Assembly: GCA_009726095.1 (NCBI GenBank) | Contig: WLMZ01000014.1 | Coordinates: forward strand, 1 to 48,664 | Direction of reading: 5' to 3' | Source of the DNA: Actinomycetota bacterium | GTDB lineage: Bacteria > Actinomycetota > Acidimicrobiia > Acidimicrobiales > Ilumatobacteraceae | Length of the DNA stretch: 48,664 nucleotides | Shown: positions 1 through 8,159 of the stretch, piece by piece | Layout: every line of letters begins with the position of its first letter | Position numbering within the stretch: position 1 is the stretch's first letter | Position numbers and translations under genes: made by a program | The notes under the pieces: model-generated | Databases searched by the model: none | Told to the model about the DNA's origin: nothing | Seen by the model: only the letters and a program-made list of their open reading frames with translations

Positions 1-108
1 CAGGAGCTGCCTTCTTCGCAGGAGCTGCCTTCTTCGCAGGAGCTGCCTTCTTCGCAGGAGCTGCCTTCTTCGCAGGAGCTGCCTTCTTCGCAGGAGCTGC
101 CTTCTTGG
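1..108. repeat. 18-bp tandem repeat, six copies in window
   Basis: The unit caggagctgccttcttcg is repeated without change from 1 to 90, and a sixth copy at 91-108 differs only at its end. The period is a multiple of three, so copy-number change keeps the frame of the lysine-rich protein (AAPAKK per unit on the minus strand). The array reaches the window edge, so the full copy number cannot be read here. Confidence 0.97.
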
Positions 109-133
109 CCGGAGCCTTCTTTGTTGCTGCCAC
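1..133 (-). CDS. Ala/Lys/Pro-rich histone-like repeat protein, C-terminus beyond window
   Basis: Read on the minus strand, a GTG at 133 preceded six bases upstream by AAAGGA opens a frame that begins M-A-A-T-K-K-A-P-A-K-K and then runs as repeated AAPAKK hexapeptides to the window edge. An in-frame GTG at 148 is an alternative start. Such tails occur in histone H1-like proteins and at the C-terminus of actinobacterial HU (HupB), where they bind DNA through lysine charge. Here the frame is separate from HU: the HU stop lies 32 bases upstream. The gene is probably co-transcribed with HU and the product is probably nucleoid-associated. Only 44 codons are visible, so length and any further domain are unknown. 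Confidence 0.7.
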   Translation of the reverse strand, partial: MAATKKAPAKKAAPAKKAAPAKKAAPAKKAAPAKKAAPAKKAAP

Positions 134-165
134 GTCTGTTCCTTTCACGGGTGTTGGTTGGGTTA

Positions 166-450
166 CTACTTCTTCTTCGGATTCATTGCGGCCTTGAGTG
201 TGGAGCTCGCTGTGAACTTCACATTCGTGGATGCCGCGATCTTCACTTCAGCACCGGTCTGAGGATTGCGACCAAGGCGAGCCTTGCGCTTGCTGGTGCT
301 GAACGAACCGAAGCCCGGCCATGCGACCTTGTCATCCTTCTTGGCTGCTGCAACCACTTGGTCGAAGAAAGCGGAGAGTGTCTTTTCGGCATCTGCCTTG
401 GTCACTCCAGCCTTCGTTGCGACTGCTTCAATCAATTCTGCTTTTGTCAT
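166..450 (-). CDS. hup: HU-family DNA-binding protein
   Basis: This 94-residue protein has the length and features of bacterial HU/IHF: MTKAELIEAVA at the start, the GFGSF turn near residues 47-51, and the beta-arm tip motif GRNPQTG near 60-66. It bends and compacts DNA as a dimer in the nucleoid. It ends in NPKKK directly after the canonical fold, so it lacks the long lysine-rich tail that is fused to HU in mycobacteria. That type of tail is encoded by the next gene on the same strand. The ATG at 450 is preceded by purine-rich ribosome-binding sequence (GAGGAGG and AGAGGAA), which suits a highly expressed protein. No clear promoter was identified in the 145 bp upstream. Confidence 0.95.
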   Translation of the reverse strand: MTKAELIEAVATKAGVTKADAEKTLSAFFDQVVAAAKKDDKVAWPGFGSFSTSKRKARLGRNPQTGAEVKIAASTNVKFTASSTLKAAMNPKKK

Positions 451-595
451 TTCCTCTTACCTCCTCGGTTAACGGAGCGTTACGCGTCACTATCGAACCT
501 GTTCCGCGCAACGATTACAAGCATTCCGGTAGTTGCAAATGCAATCAGATGGAATCCGCTTGCGCGCGGGATTCGTTTGGAGTTCACTTCGTTCC

Positions 596-1261
596 ATGTT
601 GCTCCACCAACACTGGCCCCTCTTCGGCTTGAGTGTGCGCACACCAACGCTCGAACTGCGATACCCAACCGACGAACAGGTGGCCGAGATCGCAGAACGT
701 TCGGTGACCGAGGGCGTACACGACCCTGCGTACATGCCGTTCACGATCGAGTGGACCGACCTTCCACCACCACTGCAACAGCGCCGTTCGCTGCAGCACC
801 ACTGGGCCATGCGCGCCAACTGGCAGACCGATTCGTGGACCTGCAATCTGGCCGTCGTTGTCGATGGCGTCATCGTCGGCACACAGTCGGTAGGGGCGAA
901 CGACTTCGCCGCGTTGCGCTCGGTGGTGACCGGTTCGTTCCTGTTCCTGCCCTATCAGGGCCAGGGCATCGGCACCGAGATGCGCGCCGCAATCCTGCAC
1001 CTGGCCTTCGCCGGCCTCGGCGCAGACATGGCAACGACCGGCGCATGGCAGGACAATGCCCAGTCGCTCGGCGTCACGCGCCAACTCGGGTACGAACGCG
1101 AGGGTCATCGCCGAATGCTCAGCCGCGGTGCTCCACGCGAGATGGTGGGTTATCGGCTCGAGCGCGCTGCGTGGGAGGCTCGACGCCGTGACGACATTCT
1201 CATCGAAGGCCTGGAGCCGTGCCTCGATCTGTTCGGCCTGACCCCCGCTGCGCCGGAGTAG
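596..1261 (+). CDS. GNAT-family N-acetyltransferase
   Basis: The 221-residue product has the acetyl-CoA binding signature YQGQGIGTEMR (Q-x-x-G-x-G type) in its centre and the later pattern of N-A-x-S-x-x-V-x-x-x-L-G-Y seen in RimJ/RimL-like acetyltransferases (here NAQSLGVTRQLGY). The substrate cannot be deduced. I chose the ATG at 596 because the sequence from there (HWPLFGLSVRTPTLELR) resembles the usual N-terminus of actinobacterial members. The frame is open further upstream to an ATG at 533, but that stretch looks unrelated. Its 3' end overlaps the next gene by 43 bp, which suggests co-expression. Confidence 0.88.
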   Translation: MLLHQHWPLFGLSVRTPTLELRYPTDEQVAEIAERSVTEGVHDPAYMPFTIEWTDLPPPLQQRRSLQHHWAMRANWQTDSWTCNLAVVVDGVIVGTQSVGANDFAALRSVVTGSFLFLPYQGQGIGTEMRAAILHLAFAGLGADMATTGAWQDNAQSLGVTRQLGYEREGHRRMLSRGAPREMVGYRLERAAWEARRRDDILIEGLEPCLDLFGLTPAAPE

Positions 1262-1890
1262 ACGGCTGCCCCGGCGGATGGCTCGTTGCCTCTCGCGACG
1301 GCGTGAGCGTCGTGCCACTGATCGGCACGGTGATCAACGGTTTCGATGTCATCGGCATCGACATGCCGATCGGGCTACCGGTCGATCGGCCACGACGCAG
1401 CGACATCGAGGCGCGCCAGTACCTGCGGCCGCGGGGCAGCACTGTCTTCCCTGCACCACCGAGAGCATGCATCGGCGCGACCGAGTATGCGCAGGCGTGC
1501 GCGCTGGCGCGTCGAGCCACCGGAAAGGCGATCTCGATCCAGGCATGGAACATCGTGCCCAAGATCGTCGAGCTCGATGCGTGCGTGTCACCCGGGCACG
1601 AGCACCGAGTGGCAGAGATGCATCCAGAGTGCTCGTTCCTGATGATGAACGTCGGCGTCGCACTCACATCGAAGCACGTGTCGCTCGGCCGGGAGCAACG
1701 CTCGGCATTGGTCAGACAGTACTTCGACGTCACGCCGACGGCGCCACGCGGCGCTCGGCTCGACGATGTGCTCGATGCCTACGCACTGCTCTGGAGCGCC
1801 GAGCGGTTCGCACGGGAGGAGCATCGTACGTTTCCCGCTGGAGACCCCGACCGCGATGGGCGCGGCCTGCTGATGCGCATCGTCGTCTGA
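1219..1890 (+). CDS. DUF429 family protein
   Basis: The 223-residue protein carries the DUF429 N-terminal signature GVDGCPGGW near residues 13-21, an acidic DMPIGLP motif near 48-54, and a late D-D-V-L-D-A-Y motif. DUF429 proteins are predicted RNase H-fold nucleases of unknown substrate, and the conserved acidic residues would hold the metal. The start is a GTG inside the 3' end of the acetyltransferase gene. No other in-frame start keeps the GVDGCPGGW motif, so the overlap appears real. Family assignment is firm; biochemical function is not established. Confidence 0.85.
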   Translation: MPRSVRPDPRCAGVDGCPGGWLVASRDGVSVVPLIGTVINGFDVIGIDMPIGLPVDRPRRSDIEARQYLRPRGSTVFPAPPRACIGATEYAQACALARRATGKAISIQAWNIVPKIVELDACVSPGHEHRVAEMHPECSFLMMNVGVALTSKHVSLGREQRSALVRQYFDVTPTAPRGARLDDVLDAYALLWSAERFAREEHRTFPAGDPDRDGRGLLMRIVV

Positions 1891-2026
1891 GCACCACGAA
1901 CCTGACCGTCACACAGTGTTCATCAAACGATCCACCACACCCGCTTCGGCCTGAGCTATATCTGGAACACCTCACGAAAGCCGGGGTTCCTACCGGTGTT
2001 TCGCCTCTGGATGTTGAAGGGATGAC

Positions 2027-3430
2027 GTGACCGATCTCCTGCCGGTTCAGTCCGAGTTGCTCGATCCCCCGGGACCTGACGGGGCCGACAACCCGCCCGG
2101 CACGGTGCGACGAACACGTTTCGTCCTCGACACCTCGGTGCTCATCGCAGATCCTGGCTGCATCAACAACTTCGGCGATGTCGACGTCGTCATTCCGCTC
2201 ACGGTGATCGAGGAACTCGATGGACTCAAGAGCCGGCCCGATGATGTCGGCCGCGCCGCCCGCACGGCACTGCGCACCATCGAGGACCTCCGCGTACGCC
2301 ACGGCGGTTCGCTGGCCACTCCGGTACCCATCGGCGCCGACCACGAATCGGGCACCTTGCAGATCGAGATCAACGGCGTGCAGAAGCATCTGCTCATCGA
2401 GCATGGTCTCGACACGAACAAGCCCGACAACCGCATCATCGGTGCCGCCCTCGGCCAGGCGAATCACGCCCCCACGGTGATGGTGTCCAACGATGCTGCG
2501 CTGCGCATCAAGGCTGCACATCTCGGCATCTCCGCCGTCGAGCACCAACCGGCCGGGCGGGCGATGAGCACTCGTCCGGTGGGTTGGCTCACGCTCGCCG
2601 CCGAGCACGACACCATCGACCGGCTGTACACCGACGGCTCGGTCGCCGCCACCACCATCGATGGTGCCGACCTGCTGCACGAGAATGGTTTCGCTGTGCT
2701 GCGTTCGGGCTCGCAGTCAGCTCTTGCCCGGCGCCGGGTCGACGACTTCGAGGTGCTCAGCCATACCACCCCAGAGGCGAGGGGCCTACGGCCCCGGTCG
2801 AAAGAGCAGCGCTTCGCGCTGGAGCTGCTGCTCGACCCGCACGTCAGCGTCGTCGCCCTCGACGGCCGCGCCGGCACCGGCAAGACACTGCTCGCCGTCG
2901 CCGCCGGCCTCGAGCACGTGGTCGAACGACGCGCCTACGAACGACTCGCCATCTATCGACCGCTCGTGCCCGTGGGCCGGGCCGATGTCGGCTTCCTCCC
3001 CGGTGGGCTCGACGAGAAGCTCGATCCGTGGATGTCGGCCATCCACGATTCCATTGTTGCGCTCACCGACCAACGCAGCAGCCGCGACGCTCGCTCACTG
3101 ATCGAGGAACTGACCAGTCGCGGTCAACTGTCGATGGAGTCGGTCACGTTCCTGCGCGGTCGTTCGCTGCACCGACAGTTCGTGGTGGTCGACGAGGCAC
3201 AGAACCTCGAACCCACCACGCTCAAGACCATCCTCACCCGCATCGGCGATGGCACCAAGGTGGTCTTCACCGGCGACACCAGCCAGATCGATGCGCCGTA
3301 CATGGGCGAGTCGAACAATGCGCTCGCTGTGCTCATCCAGGCCTTCGCCGGCCAGGCGTGCTTCGGCCACATCACCATGTCGGCCTGCGAGCGCAGTGAG
3401 GTCGCCAGCTTGGCCGCAGAGCTCCTCTGA
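2027..3430 (+). CDS. PhoH family protein with N-terminal PIN domain
   Basis: The 467-residue protein joins a PIN ribonuclease domain (VLDTSVLI near residues 33-40, acidic pair near 62-63, SNDAAL near 154-159) to a PhoH P-loop ATPase. Walker A is GRAGTGKT at residues 280-287 and Walker B is VVVDEAQN near 386-393. PIN-PhoH (PhoH2-type) proteins in actinobacteria are reported to be ATP-dependent RNA-unwinding nucleases, and one of those roles is likely here. The start is GTG, with GAAGGG five bases upstream. It stands alone: 136 bp separate it from DUF429 and 81 bp from the WhiB gene. Confidence 0.93.
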   Translation: MTDLLPVQSELLDPPGPDGADNPPGTVRRTRFVLDTSVLIADPGCINNFGDVDVVIPLTVIEELDGLKSRPDDVGRAARTALRTIEDLRVRHGGSLATPVPIGADHESGTLQIEINGVQKHLLIEHGLDTNKPDNRIIGAALGQANHAPTVMVSNDAALRIKAAHLGISAVEHQPAGRAMSTRPVGWLTLAAEHDTIDRLYTDGSVAATTIDGADLLHENGFAVLRSGSQSALARRRVDDFEVLSHTTPEARGLRPRSKEQRFALELLLDPHVSVVALDGRAGTGKTLLAVAAGLEHVVERRAYERLAIYRPLVPVGRADVGFLPGGLDEKLDPWMSAIHDSIVALTDQRSSRDARSLIEELTSRGQLSMESVTFLRGRSLHRQFVVVDEAQNLEPTTLKTILTRIGDGTKVVFTGDTSQIDAPYMGESNNALAVLIQAFAGQACFGHITMSACERSEVASLAAELL

Positions 3431-3511
3431 CACTGTGCGTTTTCGCTGTACATTCGCTCGCCAATGAATTAGTGTTAAATGCATCGCGATGGCTGGACGC
3501 CGGAGGTGCGC

Positions 3512-3853
3512 ATGAAAACGACACAACCCGGCGGAGTGCGAACACTCACCCTGATCGGACAGGGTGACGGCGAGTCTGCGACAACCTGGGCCGACCAGGC
3601 GCTCTGCAAGGGGCGTACCTCGTTGTTCTTTGCCCCACGCGCCGAACGCCCCCAGGCCCGTGCTCGGCGCGAGGCGCAAGCCGGACTGCTGTGCGCTTCG
3701 TGCGAGGTGGCCGCGACCTGCCGGTCGTTTGCGAGGGCGAACCACGAATACGGTTACTGGGGTGGCGAGTCCGAAGAGGACCGCCATCTTGCGGGATTCA
3801 CCGTGTCGGCGCCCATCGGGGTGCGGGCGCGGGCGGCGGCCATCGCCAACTGA
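3512..3853 (+). CDS. WhiB-family Fe-S transcriptional regulator
   Basis: The four cluster-ligand cysteines are C32, C61, C64 and C70 (C-x28-C-x2-C-x5-C), followed by the WhiB turn motif YGYWGG at residues 80-85. WhiB proteins hold a nitric-oxide and oxygen-sensitive 4Fe-4S cluster and act with the primary sigma factor. The family is specific to actinobacteria and their phages. The ATG at 3512 is preferred over an in-frame ATG at 3479 because GGAGG lies six bases before it. The spacing between the first and second cysteine (28) is longer than in most WhiB proteins, so the exact subgroup is uncertain. Confidence 0.88.
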   Translation: MKTTQPGGVRTLTLIGQGDGESATTWADQALCKGRTSLFFAPRAERPQARARREAQAGLLCASCEVAATCRSFARANHEYGYWGGESEEDRHLAGFTVSAPIGVRARAAAIAN

Positions 3854-3887
3854 TCGCTGCATCAGCCCGGCTCGGTACTGTGGGCCC

Positions 3888-4280
3888 ATGACCACGATCA
3901 TGACCCCGGGCCAACTCGTCTCCGACTTCATCAGCGCATTCAACAATCGAGACCTTGACGCTGCGCTGGCGATGGTCGATGACGAGTGCGAATACGACAA
4001 CGTACCGATGGGCAAGGTGGTCGGCCCGGAGGGCATGCGCGCCAGCTTGGCCCCGTTCATCGGAGGATGCGACCAGGTGGAGTGGCTCGTCTCGCATCAG
4101 GTCGAGTCGGGCAGCATGCATGCCGGGGTGGTCATGAACGAGCGCGTCGATCGGTTCCATCTGGGAGACCACTGGCTCGAGATCGCAGTCGCCGGCCTGT
4201 TCGTCATCCGTAACGGCCGCATCGTGTTGTGGCGCGACTACTTCGACAAGCAAACCTTCCTCGACCAGATGTCGGCATGA
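3888..4280 (+). CDS. Limonene-1,2-epoxide hydrolase-like (SnoaL fold) protein
   Basis: The 130-residue product matches the limonene-1,2-epoxide hydrolase family. It retains the catalytic pattern E-Y-D-N-x-P-M (Tyr and Asn), E-R-V-D-R-F, and W-R-D-Y-F-D near the C-terminus (Arg and Asp). With these residues present it is probably an active epoxide hydrolase or a close relative, not only a structural SnoaL-fold protein. The natural substrate cannot be named. The gene lies in a plus-strand series between whiB and an exonuclease, 34 and 33 bp from its neighbours. Confidence 0.8.
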   Translation: MTTIMTPGQLVSDFISAFNNRDLDAALAMVDDECEYDNVPMGKVVGPEGMRASLAPFIGGCDQVEWLVSHQVESGSMHAGVVMNERVDRFHLGDHWLEIAVAGLFVIRNGRIVLWRDYFDKQTFLDQMSA

Positions 4281-4313
4281 ACCATGTGGCACCCCACGCG
4301 TAGGGTGTGAGCC

Positions 4314-4907
4314 ATGAGTGAAGCCGCTGTCGACACCGACGCCCTGTCGGGTGTTCACTTCGGCGTTGTCGATGTCGAGACCTCGGGATTGTCCACCGGG
4401 CGCCACCGTGTGCTGCAGGTGGCCATCGTCACCGTCGATGCCAGTGGCGCCGTGCTCGATACATGGGTCAGCCTGATCCGGCCACGGTCACGCTGGTTCT
4501 TCCGCCTCGGGCCACGCCACATCCACGGCCTCTCCCGTTCGGCGCTGCGTGCCGCACCCCCGGCCAAGGTGGTGCTCGGCGAGCTATCCCAGCGGCTGCA
4601 GGGCACCATCTTCACCGCGCACAACGCCCGCTTCGACTCTGCGTTCCTCGGCGAGGCCGCCCGCCGCGCCGGGATACAGCTGACCGTCACACCGGTCCTG
4701 TGCACGCTGGCGCTGTCTCGTCAGCTCGATCCTGCCCGCGCCATGTCGCACCGCCTACCCGACATCTGCACGCGTTATGGCGTCGCACTGGATCGTCCCC
4801 ACGATGCACTCGAAGACGCCATGGCCACCGCTGCGGTGCTGCCCCATCTGTTGCGCGCCCATGGCGTGACCAACAACGATCAGTTGGCGCTGTTCACCAC
4901 GTCGTAG
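4314..4907 (+). CDS. DEDDh-family 3'-5' exonuclease
   Basis: The 197-residue protein contains the three exonuclease motifs of the DnaQ/RNase T superfamily: VVDVETSG (Asp20 and Glu22), H-N-A-R-F-D, and H-D-A-L-E-D. The histidine five residues before the final aspartate marks the DEDDh type. It resembles the proofreading subunit of DNA polymerase III, but stands alone without a polymerase domain, so roles in repair or RNA turnover are also possible. Its last 28 bp overlap the end of the convergent pafC-like gene. Confidence 0.9.
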   Translation: MSEAAVDTDALSGVHFGVVDVETSGLSTGRHRVLQVAIVTVDASGAVLDTWVSLIRPRSRWFFRLGPRHIHGLSRSALRAAPPAKVVLGELSQRLQGTIFTAHNARFDSAFLGEAARRAGIQLTVTPVLCTLALSRQLDPARAMSHRLPDICTRYGVALDRPHDALEDAMATAAVLPHLLRAHGVTNNDQLALFTTS

Positions 4908-5839
4908 CGGGCCAGCACAGCGCTGGCCGTGTCGGCGCCGAGCGCTGACCACTTGGTCGGTGCGTCAACCACAGCACGCTGCCCCAGCCGCAGCAGCAGG
5001 CGGCGGAGCCATTGTTCGCTCGTGATCGGCATGACCACGGTGGACATCGCGTCCGCATCGGTACCGGGCGTCAGCGAGTCGAGCGGATAGCGCTCGACCA
5101 TCCAGACGAGCTCGTTCGGGATGCGCAGCGTCACTCGATCGAGCTCGGGATCGTCGGTGAACCACCGTTGCGGGTTCGCCAATGTGACCTCACGGCGAGC
5201 ATCGGTGATACCGGTACGGCTGATGCCGAGCACACGATCGAGACGGAAGCACCGCTCGTCTCCGCAACGGTGATCATCGGCCTGCAGATACCAGTGCCCA
5301 CCATCGGTGAACACGGCGCGGGGCGTGACCTGGCGCTCGGTTGACTCGTCGCGTGCGGGCGTCCAGTAGATGATCGACAGCCGCTCACACGACGCCACCG
5401 CCGCCACGACATCGTCGACCAGAGCGGGCCGTTCGAGTTCCACCACCACGCCATCGTCACCGAGCGTCATCGCCAACTTGTCGAGCGCCCGACCGAGCGG
5501 ACCGTGCGGTTCGGCTCCCGGCAGGGCCATCGCCGCACGCCCGGCGGCCAAGAGCGCGAAGCCCTCGGGCGCAGTGAGACGCAAGGGTCGGGTGAAGACC
5601 CTCGGCACACCGGCGAACACCGTGCCCTCATCGATGAAGACGTCGATGAGTTCGTCCATGAAGGGCGGCAGACCACACATCGCCGCCAGTTCGAGATCGG
5701 CCACGACCTCGCCTTCGGTCAGCGCAAAGTGCGCCGCCATCTCGGCGAGCGGGACCTCGCCGCGCTGCATCAGCCAGGGCAACATCACCAGCAACCGGCG
5801 CAGGCGCACGTGGGCGGGGCGGGGACCGGGGCGCGCCAT
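4880..5839 (-). CDS. pafC: WYL-domain transcriptional regulator, PafC-like
   Basis: The 319-residue protein has the PafC pattern: an N-terminal segment beginning with RLRRLLVMLPWL and containing LELAAMCGLPPFM, then a WYL domain with the characteristic TDGGHWYLQADDH stretch, and a C-terminal WCX extension. In mycobacteria PafB and PafC form a heterodimer that activates the RecA-independent DNA-damage response. The start at 5839 shares one base with the stop of the preceding gene (TGATG), so translation is coupled. An in-frame start 30 bases upstream would lie inside pafB and is less likely. Order and sizes match pafB-pafC of other actinobacteria; the symbol is by family resemblance. Confidence 0.82.
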   Translation of the reverse strand: MARPGPRPAHVRLRRLLVMLPWLMQRGEVPLAEMAAHFALTEGEVVADLELAAMCGLPPFMDELIDVFIDEGTVFAGVPRVFTRPLRLTAPEGFALLAAGRAAMALPGAEPHGPLGRALDKLAMTLGDDGVVVELERPALVDDVVAAVASCERLSIIYWTPARDESTERQVTPRAVFTDGGHWYLQADDHRCGDERCFRLDRVLGISRTGITDARREVTLANPQRWFTDDPELDRVTLRIPNELVWMVERYPLDSLTPGTDADAMSTVVMPITSEQWLRRLLLRLGQRAVVDAPTKWSALGADTASAVLARYDVVNSAN

Positions 5840-6777
5840 CAGCGTGCACCAGCGATGGCGGTGAGCCACTGGATCACGTCACTGCGCAGATCCTCGGGCC
5901 CGAGCACCACGGCGTTGTCGGTGAGGCCGAGCACCCACGACCGGAAGGCGTCGCGGTTGACGCACGGCACCTCGACATCGATGGTGCCGTCATCGAACCG
6001 GCGCACAACGGCCTGGTCCCCCACCTCTGCGGCAACCAGCGCGGCGCGCGACCCGGCAATGCGCACGATGGCCCGGGTGACCTCACGCTCGGGCTCGCCG
6101 AGCAGCTTTGGGTCGGCCGGAAAGACAAGGCGGATGTCGAAGTCGGCTGGCCGCTCGAATGAAGCCGGGGCTCCTACCCGCACCTCGCCATGGATCCTGT
6201 CGACACGGTACGTACGTACCTCACGGCGGGCATGGTCGTGCCCAATCACATACCAGTAGCCATCGCGCAGCAACAACCCGTATGGATCGAGCGTGCGTTC
6301 CACTTCGCGGTAGACAAACACCGCAGGCGAACGCGACGAGGCTGCTTCACGGAGCGGTGGCAGCGCTTCGAAGCTGGGCACCATGGCTGCAACCGTGAGC
6401 GCTGGACGCTCGCTGCCGACGCCGAGCTTCCACAGGCCCTCTTGGCCCCAGGCATCATCCGAGCGCGCCGCCGCAACAGCCAGCTGCAGCGCCTGGCGCT
6501 CGTCGGCGCTCAGGTCGAGATCGGCAAGCTCGTAGCGACGACGGTCGATGCGGTACGCCGTGCGGCCGGCCTGATCGCCGGCCAATACCTGCTGCTCGAT
6601 GGGCACTCCCAGATCGCGCAGCACGCTCTTGTCTCGTTCGAATGAACCGCGACGGGCGGTCTCGTTGAGCGGGTACTGCCCGTGGAGTTCGTTGGCGATC
6701 TGCTCGAGGGTGAGCGGCATCTTCGTCTCGAGCAACAACGCGAGCAGGTTGGTGAGGCGCTCGAGCGGTTCGGCCAT
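5839..6777 (-). CDS. pafB: WYL-domain transcriptional regulator, PafB-like
   Basis: The 312-residue product begins with an HTH region (PLTLEQIANEL near residues 21-31, then SFERDKSVLRDLGVPIE). The WYL core includes LLLRDGYWYVIGHDHARREV and RTYRVDRI, and a WCX C-terminus completes the PafB layout. Together with the next gene it should form the damage-response activator PafBC. It is 18 bp downstream of the B12-binding mutase subunit on the same strand. The proteasome genes that often accompany pafBC are not in this window. Confidence 0.82.
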   Translation of the reverse strand: MAEPLERLTNLLALLLETKMPLTLEQIANELHGQYPLNETARRGSFERDKSVLRDLGVPIEQQVLAGDQAGRTAYRIDRRRYELADLDLSADERQALQLAVAAARSDDAWGQEGLWKLGVGSERPALTVAAMVPSFEALPPLREAASSRSPAVFVYREVERTLDPYGLLLRDGYWYVIGHDHARREVRTYRVDRIHGEVRVGAPASFERPADFDIRLVFPADPKLLGEPEREVTRAIVRIAGSRAALVAAEVGDQAVVRRFDDGTIDVEVPCVNRDAFRSWVLGLTDNAVVLGPEDLRSDVIQWLTAIAGAR

Positions 6778-6795
6778 GTGTGCGAGCGTACGCGC

Positions 6796-7203
6796 TCAGC
6801 CAACGGCTTCGGCGCGACTCCTGTCGATGACTGCACGCATGATGGCCACTACATCGTCCGACGACGCCCCGGGCGTGAGCACCCCGGCAACACCGAGCTC
6901 GGCGAGCTTGGCCGCATCGGGGGCAGGAATGATGCCACCGACCACCACCGGAATGTCGACACCACGCTCGCGCAGCTTGGCGACCACGAGAGGCGCCAGG
7001 GTCATGTGCGCCCCGCTGAGCATGGACAGGCCGATGGCATCGACGTCCTCATCGATCGCTGCTGACGCCACCTTGTCCGGGGTCTGGAACAAGCCGGTGT
7101 AGATGACCTCGAAACCGCCATCGCGCAGGATCCGGGCGACGACCTTGACACCGCGATCGTGGCCATCGAGACCCACCTTGGCCACCAGAATTCGATCGCT
7201 CAT
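6796..7203 (-). CDS. icmB: B12-binding small subunit of an acyl-CoA mutase (isobutyryl-CoA mutase type)
   Basis: The 135-residue protein is a free-standing cobalamin-binding domain. D-x-H-x-x-G occurs as D13-G-H-D-R-G18, so His15 should be the lower axial cobalt ligand. The nucleotide-loop binding motifs follow as LSMLSG and VVVGG. This length matches small subunits of isobutyryl-CoA mutase and of related two-part mutases, whose large subunits lack a B12 domain. The only such large subunit here is at 18109-19743, which also lacks one. I chose the ATG giving MSDRILVAK, as the open frame upstream reads as non-conserved sequence. Gene symbol is by inference from the partner. Confidence 0.85.
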   Translation of the reverse strand: MSDRILVAKVGLDGHDRGVKVVARILRDGGFEVIYTGLFQTPDKVASAAIDEDVDAIGLSMLSGAHMTLAPLVVAKLRERGVDIPVVVGGIIPAPDAAKLAELGVAGVLTPGASSDDVVAIMRAVIDRSRAEAVG

Positions 7204-7322
7204 GTGTGCAGTCTGGCCCAGAGTGGCCGGATACTGCGAGACGGGACGACCGCACCGGTCCTTCGGGTCAGCGCACACTGCGATACCGTCGGGAGAAATG
7301 TCGGGGGCGAGGGGACCACACC

Positions 7323-8150
7323 ATGAGCATCAGTCGTGCAGGGCGTTACGAGGGCAGAGTGGCCGTCATCACCGGCGCAGCGAGCGGCATCGGTGAGGCC
7401 ACGGCGCGCCTGCTCGTGGCCGAGGGCGGCCACGTGATCGTTGCCGACTACGGCGTCGATCGAGGGCAGGCCGTTGCTGCTTCGTTGGGCGATGCGGCGC
7501 GCTTCGTGCGCTGCGACGTCACCAGCGAGGACGACGTCGCTGCGGCGATGGACACCGCCGTCAGCACGTGGGGACGCCTCGACGGCGCATTCGCCAATGC
7601 AGGCATCGTCGGGGTCATCGGCCCGATCGAGCAGACATCGATGGAGGACTTCGATCGCACGATGGCGGTCCTGGTGCGCGGCGTGTTCGTCACCGTGAAA
7701 CAGGCAGCACGCCAGATGATCGCCTGCGGCAACGGGGGCAGCATCGCCGCCACCGCCAGCGTGGCAGCCGTCCAGGGTGGACTCGGCCCGCATGCCTACG
7801 CCATGGCCAAAGCCGGTGTGGTGGGCCTCGCCCGTTCAGCGGCAGCAGAGCTGGCCCGCCAGCGCATCCGGGTCAACGCCATTGCTCCCGGGTCCATCCC
7901 CACCGGCATGACCGCCCATGTGATGGCCGGCGACCCCGAGGCGCTCGACAAGACCGCCGCACGCATCGCCGCCGCATCACCGCTCGGGCGTTCGGGAACC
8001 GTGACGGACATCGCCGAGACGGCGCTGTTCCTGCTCGGCGATGCCGGCAGCTACATCAGTGGCCAGTGCATCGTGGTCGATGCCGGGTTGACTGCGGGTG
8101 CCTCAATGAGTCAGGCCTGGGCAACACCGGGCATGATCATTGCTCGCTGA
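7323..8150 (+). CDS. Short-chain dehydrogenase/reductase
   Basis: The 275-residue enzyme has the SDR cofactor motif TGAASGIG (17-24), N-A-G, and the catalytic Ser with YAMAK (Tyr-x-x-x-Lys). It is a classical SDR that oxidises or reduces an alcohol or ketone with NAD(P)(H). The substrate cannot be inferred. GAGGGGAC lies just upstream of the ATG. It is divergent from the icmB gene across 119 bp, which must carry both promoters, and convergent with the ClC channel gene. Confidence 0.9.
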   Translation: MSISRAGRYEGRVAVITGAASGIGEATARLLVAEGGHVIVADYGVDRGQAVAASLGDAARFVRCDVTSEDDVAAAMDTAVSTWGRLDGAFANAGIVGVIGPIEQTSMEDFDRTMAVLVRGVFVTVKQAARQMIACGNGGSIAATASVAAVQGGLGPHAYAMAKAGVVGLARSAAAELARQRIRVNAIAPGSIPTGMTAHVMAGDPEALDKTAARIAAASPLGRSGTVTDIAETALFLLGDAGSYISGQCIVVDAGLTAGASMSQAWATPGMIIAR

Positions 8151-8159
8151 GGCTGCGGG

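Noticed and set aside
1-108. CRISPR array
   Set aside because: The copies are contiguous with no spacers and encode a lysine-rich peptide in frame.
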